Program-made: the position numbers and the translations under genes
Shown here: positions 8,523-16,601 of the stretch, in pieces
How positions within the stretch are numbered: position 1 is the stretch's first letter
Layout: each line of letters opens with the position of its first letter
Assembly (NCBI GenBank): GCA_019635355.1
Contig: JAHBZQ010000001.1
Location: forward strand, 4,898,001 to 4,962,000
Length of the DNA stretch: 64,000 nucleotides
Direction of reading: 5' to 3'
From: Rhizobacter sp.
GTDB lineage: Bacteria > Pseudomonadota > Gammaproteobacteria > Burkholderiales > Burkholderiaceae_C
The notes under the pieces: model-generated
What the model was told of the DNA's origin: nothing
Databases searched by the model: none
Seen by the model: only the letters and a program-made list of their open reading frames with translations

Positions 8523-10261
8523 GATCCGAAGCGGTGTTTGAGGGAAACCGGCTGGCCCGGCACGATGGTGACGCTGGCGCTGAACGGTGGGAACTCGTCG
8601 TTGCGGATGGTGATGGTGTGGCGGCCTTCGCTGAGCGTCAGCTCGTTGAGCGGGGGCGTGGTGCCCACCGGCTTGCCGTCGACCTCGACGTTGCCCCACG
8701 GGCTGACCGCGATGCGCAGCGTGCCGGTGGCGGCCACGGCGCCCGAGGCGCGCTTGGCCTCCCGCTCGCGGGCCTCGCGGGCACGGCGTTCTTTGAGGGT
8801 TTCCTTCTTGGTTGCGGCGACGGCGGGCTTGGCGGGGGCGGGCTCGGTCTTGTCGACCTGGGCCACCTGGACCGGCGCCGGGGCCGGCGTGGGGGCGGCT
8901 GTGGGCGTGACCGGGGCGGGCGTGATCGCTGCCACGGTGGGCGCCGGCAGGCTGGCCGTGGGGGCCACCGACGCCGCCGCATCGACCGGCGCCGTGGTGG
9001 CGGTCACGACCGGCGCGGGCGCGGAGGCCACTTCCGGGGCGGCGGCGGGCGGTGCCGTCACGACCTGCGCCACGACGGGCGTGGCGGCCTGGGCGAGCTC
9101 TGCTTCCTGAGCAGGCCCGCGCGAGGACATCGCCCACCAGGCCGTGGCCGCGACGGCCAGCGCCGCGATGCCCGCCAGGGCCCACACGACCGGCTTCTTG
9201 CCACTCGCGAGCCCTTCTTCGGCCGCTTCCTGGCTTTCCTGCTGGGCGTGCTCTTCGAGCCAATGGCGCAGCTCGCGCGACAGGGCGCGGGCAGAGCGGT
9301 AACGGTCGTCGGGGTTCTTCTCCATCGCCTTGGCCGTGATCTCGGACAAGGCGCGGGGCACGCTCGCGTCCACCTCGTGCGCCTTGGGCGGCACGAGCGA
9401 GACGACGGCGCCGGTGATCTCTTGCAGCGAATTGCCGCGGAACGGGCGGGTGCCGGTCAGCAGCTCGTAGAGCACGACGCCGAGCGAGAACACATCGGTG
9501 CGGCGGTCGATGGCCGCGTGCTGCACCTGCTCGGGCGACATGTAGTACGGCGAGCCGCCAGCGACATCGCCTTCGCTCTCGTGCTGGTGGGCGACGCGGG
9601 CGATGCCGAAGTCGAGCACGCGCGGCTGGGTTCGGCCGACCATGAAGATGTTGGCGGGCTTGATGTCCCGGTGCACCACGCCCTTGGAGTGGGCGTAGGC
9701 CAAGGCGTCGGAGACGCGGCGCACGATGAGCGCGGCCTGCGTCGGCGTGGGCTTCCAGCCTTCGAGGCGCAGCTGGCGCAGGTCGCGGCCCTTGAGCAGC
9801 TCCATCGCGATGTAGGCGCCCTGGTCGCTCACGCCGGCGTCGAACACCGTCACGATGTGCGGGTGGCTCAGGCCCCCGGCGGCGCGCGCTTCGTTCAGGA
9901 AGAGCGCGTTGAAGGCCTCGCGCTCTTCGGCCGCGATCTCGAGGTTCAGGGTCTTGATCGCGATCAGGCGCGACAGGAGCGGGTCGTGCGCGGCGAACAC
10001 GCGGCCCAGGCCGCCTTCGCCGATCTGGTACTTGAGGGCGTAGCGGCCGATGTGGCCGATGGTCGCCATGTCCTGCCCCTTGCCGTTGGCGGCGGGCGTC
10101 ACCGTGCGGGTGACCTGCGGCTTGGCAGGCGGGAAGTCGACCGACATCTCTTCCGTGTCGACCCAAGGCGCAGAGTCCGGCGGCAACTGCGGGTTGCTCG
10201 GGACGGACGGGAGCGGTTCGGAGTCAGGGCCAGGGCCGGTCATGGATGGACTTGGGTGCAT
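8519..10261 (-). CDS. Transmembrane Ser/Thr protein kinase with C-terminal PEGA domain
   Basis: Eukaryotic-type kinase of about 580 residues, probably a T6SS regulator of the PpkA kind. The kinase domain (residues about 74-335) has the Gly loop GEGGLGRVFA, ATP-binding Lys 103 (AIK), HRDIKPANIF with catalytic Asp 199, DFG at 217-219 and SPEQ in place of APE. A transmembrane helix (about 356-377) is followed by a long Ala/Pro/Val-rich linker and a periplasmic PEGA domain (NVEVDGKPVGTTPP, GRHTITIRNDEFPPF). The start at 10261 is uncertain; ATG 10243 and an upstream non-ATG start are alternatives. It is coupled to tssQ. Signalling through the PEGA domain is inference. Confidence 0.88.
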   Translation of the reverse strand: MHPSPSMTGPGPDSEPLPSVPSNPQLPPDSAPWVDTEEMSVDFPPAKPQVTRTVTPAANGKGQDMATIGHIGRYALKYQIGEGGLGRVFAAHDPLLSRLIAIKTLNLEIAAEEREAFNALFLNEARAAGGLSHPHIVTVFDAGVSDQGAYIAMELLKGRDLRQLRLEGWKPTPTQAALIVRRVSDALAYAHSKGVVHRDIKPANIFMVGRTQPRVLDFGIARVAHQHESEGDVAGGSPYYMSPEQVQHAAIDRRTDVFSLGVVLYELLTGTRPFRGNSLQEITGAVVSLVPPKAHEVDASVPRALSEITAKAMEKNPDDRYRSARALSRELRHWLEEHAQQESQEAAEEGLASGKKPVVWALAGIAALAVAATAWWAMSSRGPAQEAELAQAATPVVAQVVTAPPAAAPEVASAPAPVVTATTAPVDAAASVAPTASLPAPTVAAITPAPVTPTAAPTPAPAPVQVAQVDKTEPAPAKPAVAATKKETLKERRAREAREREAKRASGAVAATGTLRIAVSPWGNVEVDGKPVGTTPPLNELTLSEGRHTITIRNDEFPPFSASVTIVPGQPVSLKHRFGS

Positions 10262-10387
10262 CTTTCGGCGGGGCAGTAAGCAACCACCATCATGTGAGCT
10301 TAGTGCAAGCTGGCCCCATGCTGGCACCAAAAAGCACCGGCTTCGCGCACTAGTAACACCCAGACACCCAAAAGGCCGTGTTCTTTC

Positions 10388-11575
10388 TCACGTCACGCGC
10401 AGCAACTGGTGCAGGCGCGCCACAGCCTCGGCGAGGCTGTCCATGCTGCTGGCATAGGAAAAGCGCAGATAACGTTCTCCGGCATGGGAGCCGAAATCCC
10501 GACCCGGCGTCACGGCGATTTGCGCCCGGCGCATCAGGTCGAAGGCGAAGTCCCAGCTGCTGGCGGCGTGGGCGCTGCAGTCGGCCCAGGCGTAGAAGGC
10601 GCCGTCGGGCATGACGGGGACCGTGAGGCCGAGGCCGTTCAGCGCCGGCACGAGGAAGTCGCGCCGGGCCTTGAACTCGCCGCGGCGGCGTTCGTATTCG
10701 GCCAGGCACTCGGGCTCGAAGCAGGCGAGTGCGGCGTATTGGGAGACCGTGGACGCACAGATGTAGAGGTTCTGGGCCAGCTTCTCGACCGGCGCCACCA
10801 GCGACTCAGGCAACACCATCCAGCCCAGGCGCCAGCCGGTCATGCTGAAGTACTTGCTGAAGCTGTTGATCGAGACGATGTCGTCGCCGTGGGCGAGGGC
10901 ACTGTGACCATAGGCCTCGTCGAAGCTCAGGCCGAGGTAGATCTCGTCGACGATCGTCACGCCGCCGCGCTGGCGCACCACCTCGGCGATGCGGCCCATC
11001 TCGTCGTGCGCGATCGAGGTGCCGGTGGGGTTGGACGGCGAGGCCAGCAGCACGCCGCGGGTGCGTGGCGTCCATGCGGATTCGACGCCAGCCGCGTCGA
11101 GCTGGAAACGATGCTCGGGTGACGACGGGAGCAGCACCGGCACGCCATCGGCCGCCGCCACGAAATGGCGGTTGCAGGCGTAGCTCGGGTCGGGCATCAG
11201 CACTTCGTCGCCACGGTCGACGAGCGCGAGGCAGGCCAGCTGCAAGGCGCCCGACGCGCCCGCGGTGATGACGATGCGACGGGCCGGGATGTCGAGCCCG
11301 AAGCGCTCGCGGTACCACTGGCTCAGCTTCTCGCGCAGCGCCGGCAGGCCGGTGGCGGGGGTGTATTGCGTGCGGCCTTGGGTGAGGCAGCGTTGCGCCG
11401 CAGCCTGCACCAGGGGCGGGGCGGTGAAGTCGGGCTCGCCGATGTTGAGGAAGATCATCGGCCGGCCGCCCTGGGCCGGGTCGCAGAGCGGGCTCGCCGC
11501 GAGTTCGGAGGCCGCCTTGGCGCACTCCATCACGTAGAAGGGCTCGATGTGGTCGAGCCGTGAGGCGAGCTTCAT
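10388..11575 (-). CDS. Pyridoxal phosphate-dependent class I/II aminotransferase
   Basis: 395-residue fold-type I aminotransferase. The PLP lysine lies in SINSFSKYFSMTGWRLGWM; other family marks are ITAGASGALQLACLAL (cofactor phosphate loop), SNPTGT, DEIYLGLSF (Asp binding the pyridine nitrogen) and the late RYLRFSYASS with the substrate-carboxylate Arg. It resembles the broad aspartate/alanine/aromatic aminotransferase group; the true substrate cannot be read from sequence. It follows nusB by 17 bases and may share the rib-nusB transcript. Confidence 0.88.
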   Translation of the reverse strand: MKLASRLDHIEPFYVMECAKAASELAASPLCDPAQGGRPMIFLNIGEPDFTAPPLVQAAAQRCLTQGRTQYTPATGLPALREKLSQWYRERFGLDIPARRIVITAGASGALQLACLALVDRGDEVLMPDPSYACNRHFVAAADGVPVLLPSSPEHRFQLDAAGVESAWTPRTRGVLLASPSNPTGTSIAHDEMGRIAEVVRQRGGVTIVDEIYLGLSFDEAYGHSALAHGDDIVSINSFSKYFSMTGWRLGWMVLPESLVAPVEKLAQNLYICASTVSQYAALACFEPECLAEYERRRGEFKARRDFLVPALNGLGLTVPVMPDGAFYAWADCSAHAASSWDFAFDLMRRAQIAVTPGRDFGSHAGERYLRFSYASSMDSLAEAVARLHQLLRVT

Positions 11576-11592
11576 CGGCGGGTGTCGCGTCC

Positions 11593-12123
11593 TCAGCGGC
11601 GCGAGGCGCGGAAGGCCTCGACCTCCACCGGCCGCAGGTCGACCGCCGCCTTGTCGAGCACGCCGTTCACGTACTTGTGGCCGTCGGTGCCGCCGAAGCT
11701 CTTGGCCAGCTCCACCGCTTCGTTGATCGCCACCTTGTAGGGGATGTCGATGCAGTGCTTGAGCTCGTAGGTGCCGATCATCAGCACGCCGTGCTCGATG
11801 GGCGACAGCTCGGTGGTCTTGCGGTCAACGTGGCGGGCGAGCACCGCGTCGATGTCGGCCGCTTCGTCGATGCAGCCGTGCAGCAGCGCATCGAAGTGCG
11901 CGCTGTCGCATTTGTCGAAGCCTTCCTGCTCGCGCACGTGGGCGTCGACCACACCAGGGTCGCTGCCGGAGAGCAGCCATTCGTAGAGGCCTTGCAGGGC
12001 GATCTCGCGCGAGCGGCGGCGGGCCGATTTCGGCGCGCCCGCCTTGCCGGCACCGCCCTTGGGCTTGTATGCGGGCTTGCCGCCTGGTTTGCCTGGGCCG
12101 GCCTTCTTGGGCTCAGTGCTCAC
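11593..12123 (-). CDS. nusB: Transcription antitermination factor NusB
   Basis: 176-residue RNA-binding protein that acts with NusE at boxA sites to antiterminate rRNA transcription. After a basic, low-complexity N-terminal extension of about 35 residues (Lys/Gly/Pro-rich) comes the NusB core: RRRSREIALQGLYEWLLSG, then HGVLMIGTYELKHCIDIPYK and INEAVELAKSFGGTDGHKYV followed by NGVLDK. The start is GTG at 12123, overlapping the ribH stop by four bases (GTGA), the common ribH-nusB arrangement in Betaproteobacteria. Confidence 0.95.
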   Translation of the reverse strand: MSTEPKKAGPGKPGGKPAYKPKGGAGKAGAPKSARRRSREIALQGLYEWLLSGSDPGVVDAHVREQEGFDKCDSAHFDALLHGCIDEAADIDAVLARHVDRKTTELSPIEHGVLMIGTYELKHCIDIPYKVAINEAVELAKSFGGTDGHKYVNGVLDKAAVDLRPVEVEAFRASRR

Positions 12124-12584
12124 GAGAGGTCTTCCAGCAGGTTGGCCATCTCCACCGCCACACGGGCGGCGTCGCGGCCTTTTTCTTCGGCACGGGCCCA
12201 GGCCTGCTCTTCGTTCTCGACGGTGAGGATGGCGTTGGCGATCGGCAGCTCGTGGTCGAGCGCGATGCGGGTGACACCCTGGCCGCTCTCGTTGGCCACG
12301 AGTTCGAAGTGGTAGGTCTCGCCGCGGATGATGCAGCCGAGCGCGATGAGCGCGTCGAAGCGGTCGCTCTGCGCCATCGCGTTGAGCGCCACCGGCACTT
12401 CGAGCGCGCCCGGCACCGTCACGTGCTTGATGTGCTTGAGCGCGACGCCCAGGGTTTCGAGTTCGGCGATGCAGGCCTTGGCCAGCGTGCTCGTGAGGGG
12501 CTCGTTGAAACGCGCCTGCACGATGCCGATGCGCAGATCGGTGCCGTCGAGGTCGGCAGCGATGCCTTTGTCAGCGTCTTGCAT
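12120..12584 (-). CDS. ribH: 6,7-dimethyl-8-ribityllumazine synthase
   Basis: Penultimate enzyme of riboflavin biosynthesis, condensing 5-amino-6-ribitylaminouracil with 3,4-dihydroxy-2-butanone 4-phosphate. The 154-residue protein has the N-terminal RIGIVQARFNEPLTSTLAKA, the substrate loop VTVPGALEVPVALNAMA, the segment ALIALGCIIRGETYHFELVA with the catalytic His region, and LDHELPIANAILTVEN. Length is normal for an icosahedral or decameric RibH. It sits between ribBX (19 bases upstream) and nusB (overlapping). Confidence 0.96.
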   Translation of the reverse strand: MQDADKGIAADLDGTDLRIGIVQARFNEPLTSTLAKACIAELETLGVALKHIKHVTVPGALEVPVALNAMAQSDRFDALIALGCIIRGETYHFELVANESGQGVTRIALDHELPIANAILTVENEEQAWARAEEKGRDAARVAVEMANLLEDLS

Positions 12585-12603
12585 GGTGGTGTTCTTTCGG
12601 TTT

Positions 12604-13698
12604 TCAGTGTTCGGGGGCGAGGAAGCCGGTCACTTCCAGGCCGTAGCCGGTCATGCTGGGCATGCGGCGCGGGCTGCCGAGGAGCTTCATCTTGGTCACG
12701 CCCAGCTCGCGCAGGATCTGTGCGCCGATGCCGTAGGTGCGCAGGTCCATCTGGCCGCGCGGGGCAATCGTGTCAGGTGGTGCGCCCAGGTGGGTGAGCA
12801 GCGAGCTGGTGTCGGCCGAGCAGTTCATCAGAACGGCCACGCCGCGGCCGGCGGCCTGCACGGCCTGGAGCGCCTTGGGCAGGGGCCAGGAGTGGCCACA
12901 GCTGCCGGTGTCGAGCAGGTCCATCACCGACAGCGGCTCGTGCACGCGCACCAGCACCTCGTCGCCCGTGTTGATCGCACCGTGTGCCAGGGTGAGGTGC
13001 ACGCCGCCGGTGCGATCGCGGAAGACGGTGCCATCGAAGGTGCCATACGGCGTGGACAGCTGACGCTGGCTCACACGCTCGATCAGGCTCTCGTTGCGGC
13101 TGCGGTAGCCGATGAGGTCGGCGATGGTGCCGATCTTGAGGCCGTGTTCCTTGGCGAAGACTTCGAGGTCGGGCAGGCGGGCCATCGTGCCGTCGTCCTT
13201 CATGATCTCGCAGATCACCGAGGCAGGGCTCAGGCCGGCCATCGCGGCCAGGTCGCAGCCGGCTTCGGTGTGGCCGGCGCGCATGAGCACGCCGCCATCT
13301 TTCGCCTGCAGCGGGAAGATGTGGCCGGGCTGCACCAGGTCGCTCGCCTGCGCGTCCTTGGCGACGGCCGCTTCGATGGTGCGGGCGCGGTCGGCGGCCG
13401 AGATGCCGGTGGTCACGCCGGTGGCCGCTTCGATGGACACCGTGAAGGCGGTGCCGTGCTGCGTGCCGTTGCGCTGGGCCATCGGCGGCAGGCGCAGGCG
13501 TTCGCAGCGTTCGCGGGTGAGGGTGAGGCAGATCAGGCCACGGCCGTACTTGGCCATGAAGTTGATCGCTTCGGGGGTCACATGGTCGGCGGCGAGCACG
13601 AGGTCGCCCTCGTTTTCGCGATCTTCCTCGTCGACGAGGATGACCATGCGGCCTGCTGCGAGCTCCGCGATGAGCTCTGGGACGGGTGAAATGGGCAT
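12604..13698 (-). CDS. ribB: 3,4-dihydroxy-2-butanone 4-phosphate synthase with degenerate GTP cyclohydrolase II domain (RibBX)
   Basis: 364-residue two-domain protein. The N-terminal RibB domain (about residues 1-205) is intact: ILVDEEDRENEGDLVLAAD, the acidic metal and phosphate-binding segment, and GHIFPLQAKDGGVLMRAGHT. The C-terminal RibA-like domain (about 206-364) keeps the fold marks YGTFDGTVFRDRTGG, VLVRVHEPL and LRTYGIGAQILRELGV but lacks the three zinc cysteines (the usual C-x10-CxC is replaced by a single Cys in DTGSCGHSWP) and the RQEGRGIGL loop. It should therefore make only the four-carbon precursor; a separate true RibA is expected elsewhere. Such RibBX proteins are known in Proteobacteria. 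Confidence 0.93.
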   Translation of the reverse strand: MPISPVPELIAELAAGRMVILVDEEDRENEGDLVLAADHVTPEAINFMAKYGRGLICLTLTRERCERLRLPPMAQRNGTQHGTAFTVSIEAATGVTTGISAADRARTIEAAVAKDAQASDLVQPGHIFPLQAKDGGVLMRAGHTEAGCDLAAMAGLSPASVICEIMKDDGTMARLPDLEVFAKEHGLKIGTIADLIGYRSRNESLIERVSQRQLSTPYGTFDGTVFRDRTGGVHLTLAHGAINTGDEVLVRVHEPLSVMDLLDTGSCGHSWPLPKALQAVQAAGRGVAVLMNCSADTSSLLTHLGAPPDTIAPRGQMDLRTYGIGAQILRELGVTKMKLLGSPRRMPSMTGYGLEVTGFLAPEH

Positions 13699-13720
13699 CC
13701 CGTATTGTAAGTTGGCCCCT

Positions 13721-13751
13721 CAGTCGCTGCGCTCCTGCCCCAAGGGGCGCC
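13721..13751. repeat. Intergenic GC-rich repeat, copy A
   Basis: The ribE-ribBX gap (13699-13793) holds a motif starting CAGTCGCTGCGCTCCTGC and continuing into a small GCCCC/GGGGC hairpin. Nearly the same string recurs at 35391-35422 in another intergenic gap, and a related reverse-oriented form occurs near 43205-43254. Such elements are frequent between genes in Burkholderiales. No FMN riboswitch signature was recognised in this gap. Confidence 0.6.
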
Positions 13752-13793
13752 ACCCTACGGCCCGGCAAAGCCGGTTCCGTGGGGGTTGCTCGA

Positions 13794-14432
13794 TCAGTCG
13801 CTTGCTTTGCTCGCTCCTTCGACAGTGAGCATGCGCTCGACGTAGCGGGCGATGAGGTCGATCTCGAGGTTGACCTTCGAGCCCGCCTTGAGTGCGCCGA
13901 GCGCCGTGTTCTCGATGGTGTGCGGGATCAGGTTGATGCTGAACTCGCAGGCCGCCGGCAGGTCGGCCACGCGGTTGACGGTGAGGCTCACGCCGTTGAC
14001 GGTGATCGAACCCTTGTACGCCAGGAACTTGGCCAGTGCCTTGGGCGCCTGGATGCGCAACTCCCACGATTCGCCGACCGGGGCGAAGTGGCTCACCTCA
14101 CCGATGCCGTCGACGTGGCCGCTCACGATGTGGCCGCCCAGGCGGTCGTGGGCGCGCAGGGCCTTTTCCAGGTTGACGGGGCCGGGCTGGTCGAGGCCGG
14201 CGGTCTTGTCGAGGCTTTCGGCCGAGATGTCGATGGTGAAGCGCTTGGCCGCCGCGTCGAAGGTGGTGACGGTCATGCAGGCGCCGTTGAGCGCGATGCT
14301 GTCGCCGAGTTGCACGTCGTCGAGGTAGCCGGCGGGGGTTTCGATGGCGAGCTGCTTGCCGTGCGATGTGTCGGTGCCGAGCGCCTTGACGGCGGTGATG
14401 CGGCCGACGCCGGTGATGATGCCTGTGAACAT
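13794..14432 (-). CDS. ribE: Riboflavin synthase alpha chain
   Basis: Catalyses dismutation of two 6,7-dimethyl-8-ribityllumazine molecules to riboflavin. The 212-residue protein starts with the invariant MFTGII and contains two lumazine-binding repeats: about 1-97 (VQLGDSIALNGACMTVTTFD) and 98-200 (LGGHIVSGHVDGIGEV, GSITVNGVSLTVNRV). The start is fixed by MFTGI; an open frame extends further upstream into ribD but is not coding. It begins 13 bases after the ribD stop. Confidence 0.96.
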   Translation of the reverse strand: MFTGIITGVGRITAVKALGTDTSHGKQLAIETPAGYLDDVQLGDSIALNGACMTVTTFDAAAKRFTIDISAESLDKTAGLDQPGPVNLEKALRAHDRLGGHIVSGHVDGIGEVSHFAPVGESWELRIQAPKALAKFLAYKGSITVNGVSLTVNRVADLPAACEFSINLIPHTIENTALGALKAGSKVNLEIDLIARYVERMLTVEGASKASD

Positions 14433-14445
14433 GGTGGGTGGAAGA

Positions 14446-15570
14446 TCAGAAGTGTTCGCGGCCGGGAGGCCGGGCGATGAGGCGCAGGTCGGGGCCCACG
14501 CGCTCGATGCTGACGAAGCGTAGCGCAAGCGCATCTTCCAGCGTGTCCAAGGGGCCGAAGCTCGCGAGGCCCTGGCCGAGGCCGACAAGCGTGGGCGCCT
14601 GGTAGACGAGCAACTCGTCGACGAGCCCTTCGCGCACGAAGGAGCCCGAGAGCTTGTGGCCGGCTTCGACGTGCAGCTCGTTGACGCCACGCTGGGCCAG
14701 GTCGGTGAGCATGCTGGGCAGGTCGACCTTGCCCGACGGGCCAGGAGCGAACGCGATCTCGGCCCCGTGGGCTTTCAGCGCTGCTTCGCGGCTCTTGTCG
14801 TGCACGGCAGCGTAGAGCAGCACTTGGCCCGGCGGCTGGAGGATCTTCGCGCTGGGCGGCGTCTCCAGGCGCGAGTCGACGATCACGCGCAGCGGCTGCT
14901 TGGGTGTCTCGACCAGGCGCACGTCGAGCCGCGGGTCGTCTTCGAGCACGGTGCCCACGCCGGTGAGGATGGCCCCGGCGCGCTTGCGGAAAGCGTGGCC
15001 ATCGGTGCGGGCCTCGACGCCGGTGATCCACTGGCTCTGGCCGTTCTCGAGCGCGGTGCGGCCGTCGAGCGAGATGGCCGACTTGAGGCGCACCCACGGG
15101 CGCTTGCGCAACATGCGCGAGAAGAAGCCGATGTTGAGCTCGCGCGACTCGTCGGCCAGCAGGCCGGTCGTGACGGCCATGCCGTGCGCGCGCAGCCGCT
15201 CGCTGCCCTTGCCGGCCACGAGCGGGTTCGGGTCTTGCGAGGCGGCCACCACACGGCCCAGGCCCGCGGCGATCAGCGCATCGCAGCAGGGCGGCGTGCG
15301 ACCGTGGTGCGAGCAGGGTTCGAGCGTGACGTAGGCGGTAGCACCGCGCACATCGTGCCCCTTGGCTGCGGCGTCGCGCAGGGCCATCACTTCGGCATGG
15401 GGCCCGCCGGCTTCCTGCGTGAAGCCCCGGCCGAGCACCTGGCCGGTGGCGGTGGTGATCACGCAGCCGACGCGCGGATTGGGCTCGGACAGGCCGATGG
15501 ATTGCGCGGCGAGGGCCAGCGCCTCGCGCATGAAGGCTTCGTCGGCGGGGGAGTGTTCGGGTGTCTTCAT
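14446..15570 (-). CDS. ribD: Bifunctional riboflavin deaminase/reductase RibD
   Basis: 374-residue enzyme carrying out the deamination and side-chain reduction steps after GTP cyclohydrolase II. The N-terminal deaminase domain has the zinc motif HAEVMAL and PCSHHGRTPPCCDALI; NPRVGCVI is the substrate segment. The C-terminal reductase (about residue 150 on) has RPWVRLKSAISLDGRTA, GVGTVLEDDPRLDVR and a final VGLGQGLASFGPL region. The ATG at 15570 gives normal length. It heads the ribD-ribE-ribBX-ribH-nusB series and lies only 25 bases downstream of the last pilin gene, so it may be read from the pilin transcript as well. Confidence 0.95.
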   Translation of the reverse strand: MKTPEHSPADEAFMREALALAAQSIGLSEPNPRVGCVITTATGQVLGRGFTQEAGGPHAEVMALRDAAAKGHDVRGATAYVTLEPCSHHGRTPPCCDALIAAGLGRVVAASQDPNPLVAGKGSERLRAHGMAVTTGLLADESRELNIGFFSRMLRKRPWVRLKSAISLDGRTALENGQSQWITGVEARTDGHAFRKRAGAILTGVGTVLEDDPRLDVRLVETPKQPLRVIVDSRLETPPSAKILQPPGQVLLYAAVHDKSREAALKAHGAEIAFAPGPSGKVDLPSMLTDLAQRGVNELHVEAGHKLSGSFVREGLVDELLVYQAPTLVGLGQGLASFGPLDTLEDALALRFVSIERVGPDLRLIARPPGREHF

Positions 15571-15595
15571 CGGTGGCCGGTGCGGGCCACCACGC

Positions 15596-16594
15596 TCAAG
15601 GCTGATGCTGGACGGTGACCACGGGAGCGCCATTGTGCGGCGGAACGGCGCTCGGGCAATCGAGGTCACCGCGGATGACCAGGTAGTTGCGAGGCGCACG
15701 GCCGCTGCCCGGATAGCGGCAGGCCTTGAAGGTGCCCGCGGTGAGCCCGAAGGCCCAGCCTTGGGGCTGCAGCGCGGGCTCGGCGTCGGTCGAGGCCACG
15801 GCGCAGGCATAGGCGATGTAGCGGTCGCCGTCGGTGGCGATGACTTCGCTATCGCAGCGCTGCGAGCCGGCCTGGACCGACAGCTGCAGGGGTGCGTCGT
15901 TGGCGTGCAATGGGTCCGGGGAGGTGGAGAGCGCGAAGCGGATGAACCCACGCACCAGCCGGGCCGAGAACGGCTCGCAGTTCGGCAGGTCGTCGACACG
16001 CAGGTCGCGCGCCTGCGCCGACGCGGCCACCGTGCACTGAAGCTGGATCTCGCCGGTGGCGTTGTCGATTACCCAGGCGATGCGGCTCTCGGCGGTGGGT
16101 TTGACCACGCTGCGCCCATCGGAAACGGTGCGCGCGCCGGTGTTCGACACCCGCTGGTTCGCGAGCACGCGGTCTTGCGGCGGCACGTCGAGCAGCGCCG
16201 AATAGACCGGGGCGAGCCGCACCGTGCTGGAGGTGAGCTGAAGTTGCTGCCCGTCGCCGGCGCGGGGCTGCCAGTGCACGGTGACACGTGCGGTCTTGAG
16301 GCCGTCGTGGAGGGCGGTGTCGTGTTCGAGGCGGAAGGTGGTGGTGAGCGTGCTGGCGCTGGCCTCGCGCGGCGTGTCGCGGTCGAAGGCCGTCAGTTCG
16401 CGAACCCCGCGTTGGGTCTCCAGCGCCCGCTGCGCCTGCTGCACGGCTTCGCTGCGCTCGCGGGCGAGGTCGCTGTGTTGTCGCAGCCAGGCTTGCAGCC
16501 GCACCGTGGCGACGAGGCTCAGCGACAGCACGAGCAGCGCCACCAGGCCCTCGACCAGGCTGGCCCCGTGTTGATGAGGTCGGCGTGCATTCAT
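15596..16594 (-). CDS. PilV-like type IV minor prepilin
   Basis: 332-residue prepilin-like protein with a class III signal: short basic leader, then G/ASLVEGLVALLVLSL, with Glu at position 5 of the mature form, followed by a long amphipathic helix. It resembles PilV minor pilins that prime pilus assembly but is longer than usual, and the remaining sequence carries few recognisable motifs apart from several cysteines. It is the last of five minor pilin genes; the upstream pilX-like gene ends eight bases before it. Confidence 0.75.
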   Translation of the reverse strand: MNARRPHQHGASLVEGLVALLVLSLSLVATVRLQAWLRQHSDLARERSEAVQQAQRALETQRGVRELTAFDRDTPREASASTLTTTFRLEHDTALHDGLKTARVTVHWQPRAGDGQQLQLTSSTVRLAPVYSALLDVPPQDRVLANQRVSNTGARTVSDGRSVVKPTAESRIAWVIDNATGEIQLQCTVAASAQARDLRVDDLPNCEPFSARLVRGFIRFALSTSPDPLHANDAPLQLSVQAGSQRCDSEVIATDGDRYIAYACAVASTDAEPALQPQGWAFGLTAGTFKACRYPGSGRAPRNYLVIRGDLDCPSAVPPHNGAPVVTVQHQP

Positions 16595-16601
16595 GGGTGT
16601 C

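Noticed and set aside
8523..10166. Long upstream in-frame extension of tssQ across the kinase gene
   Set aside because: The kinase reads cleanly in another frame; the lipoprotein signal and ATGA overlap fix the tssQ start at 8522.
13699..13793. Possible FMN riboswitch before ribBX
   Set aside because: The conserved RFN element segments are not visible; the gap is filled by the GC-rich repeat.
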